A stretch of DNA of 64,000 nucleotides from Euonymus europaeus (taxonomy: Eukaryota; Streptophyta; Magnoliopsida; Celastrales; Celastraceae): assembly GCA_963580455.1 (NCBI GenBank), contig OY756964.1:20868001-20932000 (forward strand), in the 5' to 3' direction. This document shows, one piece after another, positions 42,656 to 52,671 of this stretch; the stretch's first letter is position 1, and the number at the start of each line of letters is the position of its first letter. The notes beneath the pieces are model-generated. The model made no database searches. It was given only the letters and a program-made list of their open reading frames with translations, and had not been told where the DNA came from. The position numbers were made by a program, and so were the translations under genes.

Positions 42656-44020
42656 GAGCACTTGCAGCAGTTTCCCTATCTCTATCCCTATGTTAACAGT
42701 TCGCATCATCACTTTTCAGGATAGGGAGTCAGTTTCAGCTATACGCACCCAGCAATGTCCCTATATTGATTCCCTAAATTTTGAATTTCGAAATTTGACA
42801 TTTAAAATTTAAATGTGTAACGGTAACATTTTTAAATAGTACAACGGTCATATTTTTGAATTTTGAATTTCAAATTTCGAAATTCAAATTTTGAATTGCA
42901 AATGACATAATTGTAATTTTGTTAAAAAGTACAACGACTATATTTTTAAATTCTATATAAGATGTGGTTTTCTTCCATAAAATTCATTCAACACTCACTC
43001 TCAAATTTTGATTTATTCTTCTTCATATTCATCTCAATTTCAAAATGTTTCAATTTTTTAGGAGAAGATCTCAACAACTCCTTGACTCCACTGAAGAAGA
43101 TGTTCTACAAGCAAATTCTCTGACTATTGCAGGAGAAAGTATAAAGTTGAACTAGATGTGTAAGCAAGTTTAAATAGAAAATTAATTGCTGAAACAAATT
43201 GCATAGACATGCACATACATGTGCAGAGGAAACATCTAGTTCAGAGGAAACTTTTAGTATGCAGAGGAAGTGGTACTTGTTCTAAAACTCTTGCTTATTG
43301 AAAGAGGCAAAAAAGGATAAACATCTGAAAACTTAGTTCACAACCTAGATTTAAACTGAATCAAATTGCTTATTGAAAGAGGCAAAAAAGGAAGAAGTCC
43401 GAAGGCTCAACCATGGGTTCGGTAGATGATTGGAATCTCACTTCATCGACATGGGCAATCTCACTCCAACAAGGCTTGTAAACAACAAATAACAAACTCA
43501 GCCACAAATAGCAAACTCTAATTTACTGGCAGAATCGAAAATATCTATAACAAATACTATCTCAAAAAAATAGTTCACAAACCCTAAAATTAAAACTCCA
43601 AGCATGCCCAAAGAAGGATTCTAGACAAACCTTGATTGCTTCAACCGAACGCTGCTTCTCAAAATGGTAGATCGAGAGAGACAACGAGAAGAGAGAGAGA
43701 GAAAGACGGTCGGAGAAGAGGAAGACGAAAGAAGAGGGTGAAGAGGGAGGAGAACAAAAACGAAAAAGAGAGGAGTTCGGGCTTCTCGTTCTTTACGGAA
43801 AATTCATTCCGTCAAAATAAGTATACGTGTCAAAATAATAGACACACACATAATATAAGGACCGGTCTTTCCTACTCCCTCAAGCTGGGGACTCAAAATA
43901 TATATAAGGAATGAGATAGGGAGTAATTTAGGGATAAGGATACTGCTGGATAGATAAATTTTTAGATAATCCTTAAAATTGGGGATAGGGAGTGTTATAG
44001 GGATACTGCTGCAATTGCTC
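42656..44020. mobile_element. Non-autonomous PIF/Harbinger-like element
   Basis: 1,365 bp bounded by inverted repeats GAGCACTTGCAGCAGTTTCC (left) and, inverted, GAGCAATTGCAGCAGTATCC (right), flanked by TTA on both sides (42653-42655 and 44021-44023). A TTA/TWA 3-bp duplication is diagnostic for the PIF/Harbinger superfamily. Inside are a short leader-like ORF and a GA-rich stretch (43670-43780); no transposase core is present. Confidence 0.8.
43045..43155 (+). pseudogene. 36-codon ORF inside the Harbinger-like element
   Basis: Starts MFQFFRRRSQQLLDSTEEDV and stops at 43153-43155. Its place after a TATA-containing leader (TATATAAGATG at about 42954) suggests a truncated N-terminus of an element protein, but I cannot match it to a known transposase. 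Composition is coding-like. Confidence 0.35.
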
Positions 44021-44023
44021 TTA

Positions 44024-44720
44024 AAGGACCCGGGACTGCTAGGATCCCTACAATTTTTGTTCAACCATTCACTTTTTGAAAATTTTATTAATATATTTAA
44101 TCTACAGAATCCGCAGCAATTAATGTGAGTGCTCTTAATGCCATCTATTCTTGGAATGAGAATCAAATTATCTTTACTTTTGAAAAGGCCGTTTTTGTCA
44201 ATGTTAATTATGTTATTAAGTATCAATAATTAAGCCCTAAAAAGTTGGCTTTCGTTTCTTTTTCCCAATGAAAGAGATTAGTAAATCCTTATTGGCTTAA
44301 TTACTATAATTATTTTACTTAACACTCTCATTATACATAGAGCTGAAACAATAATCATACAATGACCATGCAGTAGCAGGCAAGCCCTATTTGGCTATTT
44401 CCTTCTGTTGACCCAGTAGCAGCATGCATTTCCATTTCTATTTCCATTTGTAGTAAACTTATTAATTTTAATCTGCACAGCATTACTCTTATGCTTCCGT
44501 CTTTTTTAGAAATGTCAAGAGTCAATTCAGCAGCCACGTCTAGTCTCTGTCATCTAATAGCTTTTGACGTGCTTCCCATTGGACGACAAATTTAGGAATT
44601 TTGAATTGCAATTAAAATTTTATTGGACTTTTTAGGTTTTGGGCTTTGATTTAGATTGGGTTGTGTTTAGGTTTGGGCTTAAATCGTTTACTTTTTGTGC
44701 CCATCGAACAACATTTTTTT
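44024..44720. other. Intergenic, no gene seen
   Basis: AT-rich DNA; open frames on the minus strand (43804-44226, 44355-44537) are not recognisable. Confidence 0.45.
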
Positions 44721-44949
44721 TAGGGATACATTTGATAAGAAGGTAATAAATATGAGTGTAATATATTATTAGAATAACTATTACTCACCTTTCTCCATTG
44801 GTAACAGTTACACGCAAAATATGAAAAATATCGCATAAAAAAATTATTAGGGTAAATAATATACATGCCTACAAAATATGAGTATTTATTTATCTACGTA
44901 TTTTTAATTACTCTTGTAATCATTACACCCTTATCAAACACATACTAGG
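44721..44949. mobile_element. MITE-like inverted repeat element
   Basis: The left end TAGGGATACATTTGATAAGA and the reverse complement of the right end CTAGTATGTGTTTGATAAGG match over about 27 bp. The 230-bp interior is AT-rich. Superfamily not decided; no clear duplication. Confidence 0.55.
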
Positions 44950-45106
44950 CGTAATAGCTAGTCTTTAATATTAGTTATAAAATTGTAACTAATATTTTTG
45001 GTTTTATTAAAAATTAAAAATTAGTTTTAATTACTTGCTTGTATAAAGTTTTGTTTGGAGGAGAGAAAAATATAAGTTTTTGACAACAAGTTTTTCTAAT
45101 CTTTCT

Positions 45107-45577
45107 CTTCCTCCTCTCCTCGTTCCTTGTTTGTCTTCCTCCACTCCTGAGAGAGAGTATTAAGGTTCCGAATTCAACATTATGCTATGGATCATGCTAT
45201 TACAGTGAGTGAATAAACCAGAGAGATGATATTGTGAGAGCTACGAGGACATCGTACAAAGGCAGACAATAAATCACCTTAAGGTCAGAGGTGTAAACCT
45301 TGCCTCGATTATTCCTTTTTCGAAAGGTTTTTCAAGTATCTATTCCTCCTCTCCTCATTCCTTGCTTGTCTTCCTCCACTCCTAATGAGAGTATTAAAGT
45401 TCTTGATTCACCATTCGTTATGGATCGTGCTATTATAGTGTGTGATTGAGTAGACCTGAGAGATGATATTGCGAGAGCTGCGTGGACATCACACAAAGGG
45501 AGATAATAAATCACCTAAGGCCAAATGTGTAAACCTTGCCTCGATTATTCTTTTTTCGAAAGGTTTTTCAAGTATGT
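45107..45577. repeat. Tandem duplication of a ~235-bp unit
   Basis: Two diverged copies in direct tandem: TCCTCCTCTCCT(C)(G/A)TTCCTTG recurs with a 235-bp offset, as do GAGATGATATTG(T/C)GAGAGCT and CCTTGCCTCGATTATTC...CGAAAGGTTTTTCAAGTAT. Similarity is high but not perfect. Not coding. Confidence 0.85.
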
Positions 45578-46431
45578 ATTTAGTTATTTATAAACTAGTA
45601 TATTATTTGATTATAGTGTGTAAACTTTATTAACCGTGTGATTATTCAAATATCAGCATATTCAAACTTTGTAGATTATCAGAACTAACAAAATTACAAT
45701 TTTTTTCTTTTCTCATTGTTCTCTTCAAATACTATAACAAGTAGAGAGTATTAATATATAGAGAGAATCTGAATTTCCAAAGCTGAAAGTATTCAACCCA
45801 ATGAAATGGTGCGTCCAATATAAAGAAATAAAGTACGGTTCGAATTTAGGATCGTATCAAATATCTACAGGATAAATTTATAACGCATCATTCTCATTTA
45901 TGAAAGAAAAGAAAATAATATTTCATTTCTATTTGTGTATTACTGTTTGGTACAAAATTTACCATCAATAAATTGACCTAATCAATTTTTTTTGGGCTAT
46001 ATCGTTTGGGTCATCTACAATGTAACAAAAAGCAAAGTAGTAAATTTCCATATAACACAGTCTGTATATTTGTATGTATGGAAGAATATTAATTTTTGAC
46101 ATATATAGTCAAAATTGATTATTGAATTTATAATCTAACACTAATTATGTTGTATTTAATGGTCTCGTGCGTTTGGATTGATACGTTTGACATCAAAATT
46201 CATGATATATATGACATTCACAATCATGGGCGGAACATAAGGCCCTGTTTTTAATTTTTTTTATAATTATATATTTAAAATAAGGTTTTTATTAGAGGTA
46301 TTAAAGAAAATGTTCTCAAAAAAAATATGAATCTCTAATGAACTCACATTATAACATAATTAATGGATTCAAATAAAGTCCAAAGTTTTAAAGAAACTCG
46401 TTGATTAATGGGCTTAATTTTTGTCTCAAGA
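45578..46431. other. Intergenic; possible outer hAT end
   Basis: AT-rich. At about 46227 the sequence GGGCGGAACATAAG resembles a hAT end, and a matching inverted GGCGGAATTAAAAA lies at about 52947-52963, beyond MULE-2. If both are real, MULE-2 sits inside a hAT relic. Confidence 0.35.
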
Positions 46432-46440
46432 TCACCACCC
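46432..46440. repeat. Target site duplication of MULE-2, left
   Basis: TCACCACCC, repeated at 52663-52671. Confidence 0.9.
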
Positions 46441-46530
46441 GAGTTTTTTTCCTAGAATAGCACTCTCAAGGAAAGTAATCCCCATAATAGCACCCCCAAG
46501 CCTATGTGGCACATCCAACCCTAATACATG
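46441..46530 (+). repeat. MULE-2 left terminal inverted repeat
   Basis: About 90 bp, matches the reverse complement of 52575-52662 with about ten differences and small gaps. Confidence 0.9.
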
Positions 46531-46806
46531 ATTTTTTTGTCAACAACAGAAGTCAGACAACCAAACCCTTTTTTACAGAAACTCTCTCGCACAGCCCAAG
46601 TTCATCGTCAATTCTTGCCCTAGCCTGTCCCAGGTAAGTTTGGTTGTTTTTTGCTCTCCTAAAATTTCTTACTTTGAATGCTTTAGATTAAATGGATTGT
46701 CTGATTTCTATAATCGGTGGTCCCAATTATATTACTACTGCAGTGTTAGGTTGCTCAACTCTGGACATGCACATGATTTATTTGATCTAGTGGTTATATA
46801 TGCAGA

Positions 46807-46811
46807 TTGTG
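46807..46811. repeat. Target site duplication of copia-2, left
   Basis: TTGTG, repeated at 51808-51812. Confidence 0.85.
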
Positions 46812-47068
46812 TATGAAGAAATGAGATTGAATCTATCAAGTTCTTGATAGAGAAGAAACGAGAGAATATCAAAGAAGAAAATAGAAAGAATTCTTCTTCA
46901 AGTTTCATTAAGAAGTTGTATCTGATACAAGTGCTATATATATAGCTATTCTACCTATCACTCTATAACAACCTTCTATAAATAGTAAGTCCAATTATAA
47001 CAGATTAATCATCTAGAATAGACTAGTATAATCTGTAAATACATAAACTATAATCTGCATTTGTAAAA
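46812..47068 (-). repeat. copia-2 3' LTR
   Basis: 257 bp, by eye identical to 51551-51807. It includes TATA-like ATATATATAG on both strands. On the element strand it follows the purine tract. Confidence 0.95.
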
Positions 47069-47080
47069 CTCCCCCTCAAG
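47069..47080 (-). other. copia-2 polypurine tract
   Basis: On the minus strand CTTGAGGGGGAG directly precedes the LTR; it overlaps the end of the gag-pol reading frame. Confidence 0.8.
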
Positions 47081-50000
47081 ATGAATATATGTTCAGCATG
47101 TTCATCTTGCCAATAAGAGAAGCAAAAACTTGAACTCCTAAAGGTTTGGTAAACACATCTGCCAACTGACTTGCTGAAGGTACATGTGCTGTAGAAATAA
47201 TCCCTTCTTGAATCTTATCACGAACCACATGGCAATCTATCTCAATATGCTTAGTACGTTCATGAAAGACAGGATTTTGAGCTATATATAGTGCAGCCTT
47301 ATTGTCACAGAAAAGCAATGCGGGCTGAGTATGTAGGATCCCTAAATCTTTAAGCAAGTATCTCAGCCATACAATCTCACATGTAGCTACAGCTAAGGCC
47401 CTATATTCTGCCTCAGCAGAAGATCTAGAAACAGTACTTTGTTTCTTTGATCTCCAAGAAATCAAAGAATTTCCAATGAAAGTACAATTACCAGTAATGG
47501 ATCGTCTAGTATCTGGACAACCAGCCCAATCTGAGTCCGAGAAACTTTTAATCTGCAATGGACTGTTAGAAGGAAAGAAAAGACCTTTTCCAGGAGAAAG
47601 TTTAATGTATTTGAGAACCCTATAGGCAGCTTTCATATGTATCTCAGTAGGCTTGGCAAGAAACTGACTCAATTGCTGGACAGCATAAGAAATGTCAGGC
47701 CTGGTAGTTGTAAGATATAACAATCTTCCAACAAGTCTTCTGTATTGAGCTACATCTGAAAACAAAATATCTGATTCTTGTGCCTGAGCTAACTTGACAG
47801 TGGTGTCCATTGGAAACAAGACAGGTTTGCATCCCAGATAACCAGAGTCTTGAAGAATATCTAAAGCATATTTTCTCTGACAGAGAGAAATTCCAGATTT
47901 GGATCTTGCTACTTCAAGTCCAAGAAAATACTTCAAGGTGCCTAAATCCTTGATTTTAAATGCATCATGCAATAGACTTCTGATAGTGTCAATCTCAGTA
48001 ACATCACTACTAGCAAGGATGATATCATCCACGTAAACAAGTAAAATCAGCAAAGCTGAAGAAGGTTTTCTTCTGAAAGTGAATAAAGAGTAGTCTGCCT
48101 TAGACTGATGAAAACCATGAGAAAATAGAAATGTGGATAACTTTGAAAACCATTGTCTTGAAGCTTGTTTTAGACCATAGAGGGATTTATTCAGCCTGCA
48201 AACTGGATGAGAAAACTCCCCCTGAATTGACAGACCAGGAGGTAAGGACATGTAAACCTCCTCTGTCAAATTCCCATGTAAAAATGCATTGTTGACATCC
48301 AATTGATAAAGATGCCAGCCGTGAATGGAAGCCAATGCAAGAACTAAACGAATGGTAGTCATTTTGGCCACTGGTGAGAAGGTATCCACATAGTCTATAC
48401 CATACTCTTGAGTATAACCCTTTGCAACCAAACGGGCTTTAAACCTTTCAACTGTACCATCAGAACAATATTTGATTCGGTAGACCCACTTGCAGCCTAT
48501 AGGATGTTTTCCAGGAGGCAAAGAAGTAATGGTCCAAGTATTATTAAGAGCCAAAGCTCGAAGTTCAGTTTTCATAGCATCACACCAAACAGTATGCTTA
48601 GAAGCCTCGATATAAGAAGATGGTTCAGTATGTGAAATGACTTGTAATGCAAAATGCTTATGTGTGGGAGTCAACTGATTATATGAAAGAGAAGAAGACA
48701 AAGGATAAGGAGTACAATCAGAAGATGAAGATAAAGAAATGTTTTTGGAAAGTAAAGCAGTATGGAAATCCTTCAGATAAGAAGGAGGCTTGACAAGTCT
48801 GGTAGATTTTCTGAGTACTTGTGGAGGAATAGAAGAAGATGGAGAAGGTGAGATAGAAGGAGTAGATGTAGAAACAGGTTCTGAAATGGGAGGGTTGAAA
48901 ATGGCAGGTTCTAAAATGATAGGAGATTGGAAAGGTGCAGAATGATGAACAGGTGGTAAATTTGAGGTATTTGAAGGAGAAAAAATAACAGATGGAGAAT
49001 CAGATGTGAGGGTAGAGAGTAAAGATGGATTAGCAAAAGGAAAAACCTGCTCATGAAAAATTACATCTCTGGAAAGAAAAATAGAAGCAGTGGAAAGATT
49101 GTATAATTTGTAGCCTTTAACTCCAACAGGATAGCCAACAAAAATACAAGGGACAGCTCTAGAATCAAATTTGGTTCTATGTCTGTGTAAGGTAGAGGCA
49201 TAACATAAGCAACCAAATACTTTGAGGTGAGAATAAGTTGGAATTTTTGAAAAGAGTTTCTCAAAAGGAGTAAGATTGGAAAGCAAAGGAGTAGGTGTCC
49301 TATTTATGAGGTAAGTAGCAGTAAGAATGCAATCCCCCCAAAATTGCAATGGTAAATGAGACTGAAATTTGAGAGCTCTAGCAACATTTAGGAGATGTTG
49401 ATGTTTACGTTCAACAACACTGTTTTGTTGAGGAGTCTCAACACAAGTTTTTTGATGTAAAACACCTAGACTAGCATAGAAAGCAGTTAAGGAAAATTCA
49501 GGGCCATTATCACTTCTAATGGTTTGAATTTGAGCATGAAATTGTGTTGAAACCATGTGAAAGAAGGCTTTCAGATGACTTTGAGTTTCAGATTTGTTTT
49601 TCATCAAATATGTCCATGTGCATCTAGTGAAATCATCGACTATGCACAAAAAATATTGGTGTCCTTGATATGTTGGGATAGAATAGGGGCCCCATATATC
49701 ACAGTGAATAAGAGCAAAAGGAAGTGAAGTAATACTACTGCTGTGTGAAAAAGGTAATCTTTTTTGTTTGGCAAGAGGACAAATAGTACAAAGAAAATCT
49801 TTATTCATAGTGACATGAGAAACATTATTTGATAACAATTGAAAACGAGAACTAGACAAATGTCCTAGTCTATAATGCCAAAGATCAAAATGATCACAAG
49901 TATGAGAAGAAGTAGTCTGAACAGCAGCAACAGAAGATGGAAATAATGGAAAATTATGTGGTGATGGACCATCCATGAGGTGGAAAAGTCCTCCATACTC

Positions 50001-51485
50001 TTTACCCCATCCAATCATCATCCATGCCGGTAAAGCCTGAATGAAACAATGATGGTTAAAAAATATGATAGAAGTAGAAGTGGTAGTCGTGAGTTTGCTC
50101 ACAGAGATAAGATTGAAAGAAAAAGAAGGCACACACAAGACATTATGCAAGACAAGGTGGGGAGAAATATGTACTGTGCCAACATGTGTTACTGGCACTG
50201 TGATATTGTTAGGCAATTGAACTGATCTTGTAGTAGTGCTCTGAATGGAAGTGAACAAGGAGATGTCACATATCATATGATCCGTAGCACCAGTATCAAG
50301 AATCCATGTGGATTTGAGATTGCAATATGAAGCCTTTGTCAAGAGAGCAATATATAAAGTGTCAGAAATACCTGCCATAGCAGTATTGGCAGCAGCAGAT
50401 GGTGCCTGAGAAACACATTCCTGAGAAGATGTTTTGGCAGAGAGCATAGCAATAAGATGCTGGCACTGCTCTTGAGTGAAAGGAAATCCAGATGTGGTTG
50501 GTGCAGGGACAGAATCAATAAGTTGCACACTATTAGCAGATCTTGAATTCTTTCCTTTGGTGAACTTAAAATTTGGAGGAAATCCATGCAATTTGTAGCA
50601 TTTATCTTGACTGTGTTCTGTCTTTCCACAATGTGAACAAGTAATTTTACGAGATGCAGCAGAAGAATGTGGTTCACTAGATGAGGCTTTGGAATACAAA
50701 GCAGCAGAATCAATTACTGGACTAGCAGATCCAGTGTGAAGAAAATCTTTCTGAATTTCTGCCTGACTGACAGTGGAGAATACCTTGTTAACTGAAGGCA
50801 GTGGATTCATCAGGAGAATATTATCTTTGAGAGTAGTATAATTGTCATTAAGACCATTCAAGAACTTCACAATGAAATCTTCATGTTGATATTGAGCAAT
50901 TTGTGGTAACACATCACAAACACAAGCTGGAGTGCACTTACAAGCAGGAATAGGTCTAAATTCCATGAGTTCATCCCACAAAGTTTTCAGTTGTGTGAAA
51001 TAAGTACTAACAGAATTGGATCCTTGATTGAGAGCAGCGATTTGTTGCTGTAATTGTGAGATACGAGCTCGATTTCCTATAGAAAAACGTTCTTCAAGAT
51101 CTAACCAGAGTTTGCGGGCAGATGTGTGATAGGCAACACTGCCTGCAATATCTTTAGAAATAGAATTGACAATCCATGATTGGATCATGCTATTACTAGC
51201 AAGCCAGTATTCATGAAGAGGATCTGTGACCAAAGGTTCTGCTACAAGACCATTAACAAAACCTAATTTTCTTTTGGCTTGTAAAGATCGGGTAACTGAC
51301 CTCTTCCAAGTATTGTAATTATCAGCAGTAAGCAGTTGAGAAGAAAGGATTTGATTTGGATGATCTCCATGTTGGAGATGGAAAGGACTTGTAGGATCTT
51401 CTGAAGGCAGCAACTGATGAGATCCAGAAACAGTAGATCGCATTCCAGAATTGGTTGAAATAGCAGCAAACGAAGTAGGATCCAT
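47076..51485 (-). CDS. copia-2 gag-pol polyprotein, uninterrupted
   Basis: 1,469 residues in one frame. In order: a UBN2/retrotran-gag region (first 260 residues, with NQILSSQLLTADNYNTWKRS-like start), one CCHC knuckle (CSHCGKTEHSQDKC), aspartic protease (WILDTGATDHM), GAG-pre-integrase (HYRLGHLS), integrase core with its Asp-Asp-Glu set (HCDIWGPY, RSDNGPEF, QQNSVVERKHQ), a Ser/Pro-rich linker, reverse transcriptase (WVYRIKYCSDGTVERFKARL through YVDDIILAS) and RNase H (DSDWAGCPDTRRS, SSAEAEYRAL, ELxDN-type LFCDNKAAL). No catalytic residue appears lost and there is no stop or frameshift. It stops just inside the purine tract. The start is the ATG 65 bp after the primer site. Confidence 0.95.
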   Translation of the reverse strand: MDPTSFAAISTNSGMRSTVSGSHQLLPSEDPTSPFHLQHGDHPNQILSSQLLTADNYNTWKRSVTRSLQAKRKLGFVNGLVAEPLVTDPLHEYWLASNSMIQSWIVNSISKDIAGSVAYHTSARKLWLDLEERFSIGNRARISQLQQQIAALNQGSNSVSTYFTQLKTLWDELMEFRPIPACKCTPACVCDVLPQIAQYQHEDFIVKFLNGLNDNYTTLKDNILLMNPLPSVNKVFSTVSQAEIQKDFLHTGSASPVIDSAALYSKASSSEPHSSAASRKITCSHCGKTEHSQDKCYKLHGFPPNFKFTKGKNSRSANSVQLIDSVPAPTTSGFPFTQEQCQHLIAMLSAKTSSQECVSQAPSAAANTAMAGISDTLYIALLTKASYCNLKSTWILDTGATDHMICDISLFTSIQSTTTRSVQLPNNITVPVTHVGTVHISPHLVLHNVLCVPSFSFNLISVSKLTTTTSTSIIFFNHHCFIQALPAWMMIGWGKEYGGLFHLMDGPSPHNFPLFPSSVAAVQTTSSHTCDHFDLWHYRLGHLSSSRFQLLSNNVSHVTMNKDFLCTICPLAKQKRLPFSHSSSITSLPFALIHCDIWGPYSIPTYQGHQYFLCIVDDFTRCTWTYLMKNKSETQSHLKAFFHMVSTQFHAQIQTIRSDNGPEFSLTAFYASLGVLHQKTCVETPQQNSVVERKHQHLLNVARALKFQSHLPLQFWGDCILTATYLINRTPTPLLSNLTPFEKLFSKIPTYSHLKVFGCLCYASTLHRHRTKFDSRAVPCIFVGYPVGVKGYKLYNLSTASIFLSRDVIFHEQVFPFANPSLLSTLTSDSPSVIFSPSNTSNLPPVHHSAPFQSPIILEPAIFNPPISEPVSTSTPSISPSPSSSIPPQVLRKSTRLVKPPSYLKDFHTALLSKNISLSSSSDCTPYPLSSSLSYNQLTPTHKHFALQVISHTEPSSYIEASKHTVWCDAMKTELRALALNNTWTITSLPPGKHPIGCKWVYRIKYCSDGTVERFKARLVAKGYTQEYGIDYVDTFSPVAKMTTIRLVLALASIHGWHLYQLDVNNAFLHGNLTEEVYMSLPPGLSIQGEFSHPVCRLNKSLYGLKQASRQWFSKLSTFLFSHGFHQSKADYSLFTFRRKPSSALLILLVYVDDIILASSDVTEIDTIRSLLHDAFKIKDLGTLKYFLGLEVARSKSGISLCQRKYALDILQDSGYLGCKPVLFPMDTTVKLAQAQESDILFSDVAQYRRLVGRLLYLTTTRPDISYAVQQLSQFLAKPTEIHMKAAYRVLKYIKLSPGKGLFFPSNSPLQIKSFSDSDWAGCPDTRRSITGNCTFIGNSLISWRSKKQSTVSRSSAEAEYRALAVATCEIVWLRYLLKDLGILHTQPALLFCDNKAALYIAQNPVFHERTKHIEIDCHVVRDKIQEGIISTAHVPSASQLADVFTKPLGVQVFASLIGKMNMLNIYSS

Positions 51486-51537
51486 TATCGCAGAGATTGA
51501 AAATTGTTGAATCGAGAAACAAGATTAGAATCGTCCT

Positions 51538-51550
51538 TGCTTCGATACCA
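51538..51550 (-). other. copia-2 primer binding site
   Basis: On the minus strand TGGTATCGAAGCA begins directly at the LTR end and resembles the initiator tRNA-Met complement. Confidence 0.8.
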
Positions 51551-51807
51551 TATGAAGAAATGAGATTGAATCTATCAAGTTCTTGATAGAGAAGAAACGA
51601 GAGAATATCAAAGAAGAAAATAGAAAGAATTCTTCTTCAAGTTTCATTAAGAAGTTGTATCTGATACAAGTGCTATATATATAGCTATTCTACCTATCAC
51701 TCTATAACAACCTTCTATAAATAGTAAGTCCAATTATAACAGATTAATCATCTAGAATAGACTAGTATAATCTGTAAATACATAAACTATAATCTGCATT
51801 TGTAAAA
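51551..51807 (-). repeat. copia-2 5' LTR
   Basis: 257 bp, matches 46812-47068 by eye; flanked on the right by the TTGTG duplication. Confidence 0.95.
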
Positions 51808-52001
51808 TTGTGCAGGACATGACTTTGCCTCTTATTTTCTTGTGTTCATTTTCTGATGTATTTTTCATGGCTTCCTTGTCCACGTAGTTCTAGTTACTGT
51901 GCTCTTTTAGTGTTTTTTGCTTTTTGGTTTTGTTTTAGAACTGTACCATTTCTCCACCAATTTGGTGGCTCATGCTTATCAGCACCTTTGCTATGCTTTT
52001 G

Positions 52002-52199
52002 AGCAGGCAGATCAGTACCATTTCTCCACCAATTCGGGCTAGAGGTAAAAATATGCGGAGGAATATCAAAGGTCGCCCAAAATCAACTCGTATTCATAAC
52101 GAGATGGACGCTAGAGATGGTAGTCGCAAGCCTTCGGTGTGTGGATTATGTGGAAATACAGGTCATAAACAGCGTTCTTGTCTAAATAGTAACCAATGA
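52002..52199 (+). pseudogene. C-terminal remnant of a MURA transposase in MULE-2
   Basis: A frame of about 65 codons reads ISPPIRARGKN, then GRPKSTRIHNEMD and a zinc knuckle CGLCGNTGHKQRSC (CX2CX4HX4C), stopping at 52197-52199. This is the usual tail of plant MURA proteins. A CAG acceptor (52004-52006) may begin the exon. No DDE core or SWIM finger remains. Confidence 0.7.
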
Positions 52200-52574
52200 A
52201 GTAATTTGTGATTTTATTACATTTTACCTTTTCAATTTGTGTTTTTAAATCTAATGCGGTGTTTTTTTTTTTGGCATGGCAGGTTGGTGGATATGCAATT
52301 GTTGAATGTTGCAGTTAGAAAGTGTGGAGCAAAACTTATTTATTTTATTTGATGCTAAATAAAGCTATTGCTGTATCAATTAACTGCAAACAAAAAAGTG
52401 GTAATTATACTCTGTCCCCATACTCTCAGACACTCTCAGCTTTTACGTTTTACGAGAGCTTATACTCTATCAATATACTCTGATCCAAACGAACCCAAGT
52501 ATGCTAAGTGGCTTGGCTTTGTTGTTTTTAGGTTTTGGATCAATTATTCATTCAATGGAGGCTATGTTATTTAA

Positions 52575-52662
52575 CATGTGTTAGGGTTGGATATGTCACA
52601 TAGGCTTGGGATGCTATTATGGGAATAATTTTCCTTAAGGGTGCTATTCTGGGAAAAAACTC
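52575..52662 (-). repeat. MULE-2 right terminal inverted repeat
   Basis: About 88 bp ending GGGAAAAAACTC, followed by TCACCACCC (52663-52671). Confidence 0.9.
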
Positions 52663-52671
52663 TCACCACCC

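Larger units (their letters stand above)
46812..51807 (-). mobile_element. Uninterrupted Ty1-copia retrotransposon (copia-2), minus strand
   Basis: 4,996 bp with two 257-bp LTRs that I read as identical, a 5-bp duplication (TTGTG), primer binding site, polypurine tract and one uninterrupted 1,469-residue gag-pol frame. On the element strand the LTR begins TTTTACAAATG and ends CTTCATA, not TG...CA. Nested in MULE-2. All structural parts needed for autonomous movement appear present; whether it is transcribed is unknown. Confidence 0.96.
46441..52662. mobile_element. Non-autonomous Mutator-like element (MULE-2) split by copia-2
   Basis: Bounded by inverted repeats of about 90 bp (46441-46530 and 52575-52662, roughly 85-90 % alike by eye, starting GAGTTTTTT) and a 9-bp duplication. 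Without the nested retrotransposon it is only about 1.2 kb. It keeps a leader with a GTAAGT donor (about 46632) and the last coding part of a MURA gene (52002-52199), so it is an internal-deletion derivative. Confidence 0.9.

Noticed and set aside
43636..43914. 92-codon Arg/Lys-rich + frame
   Set aside because: Produced by the GA-rich tract inside the Harbinger-like element.
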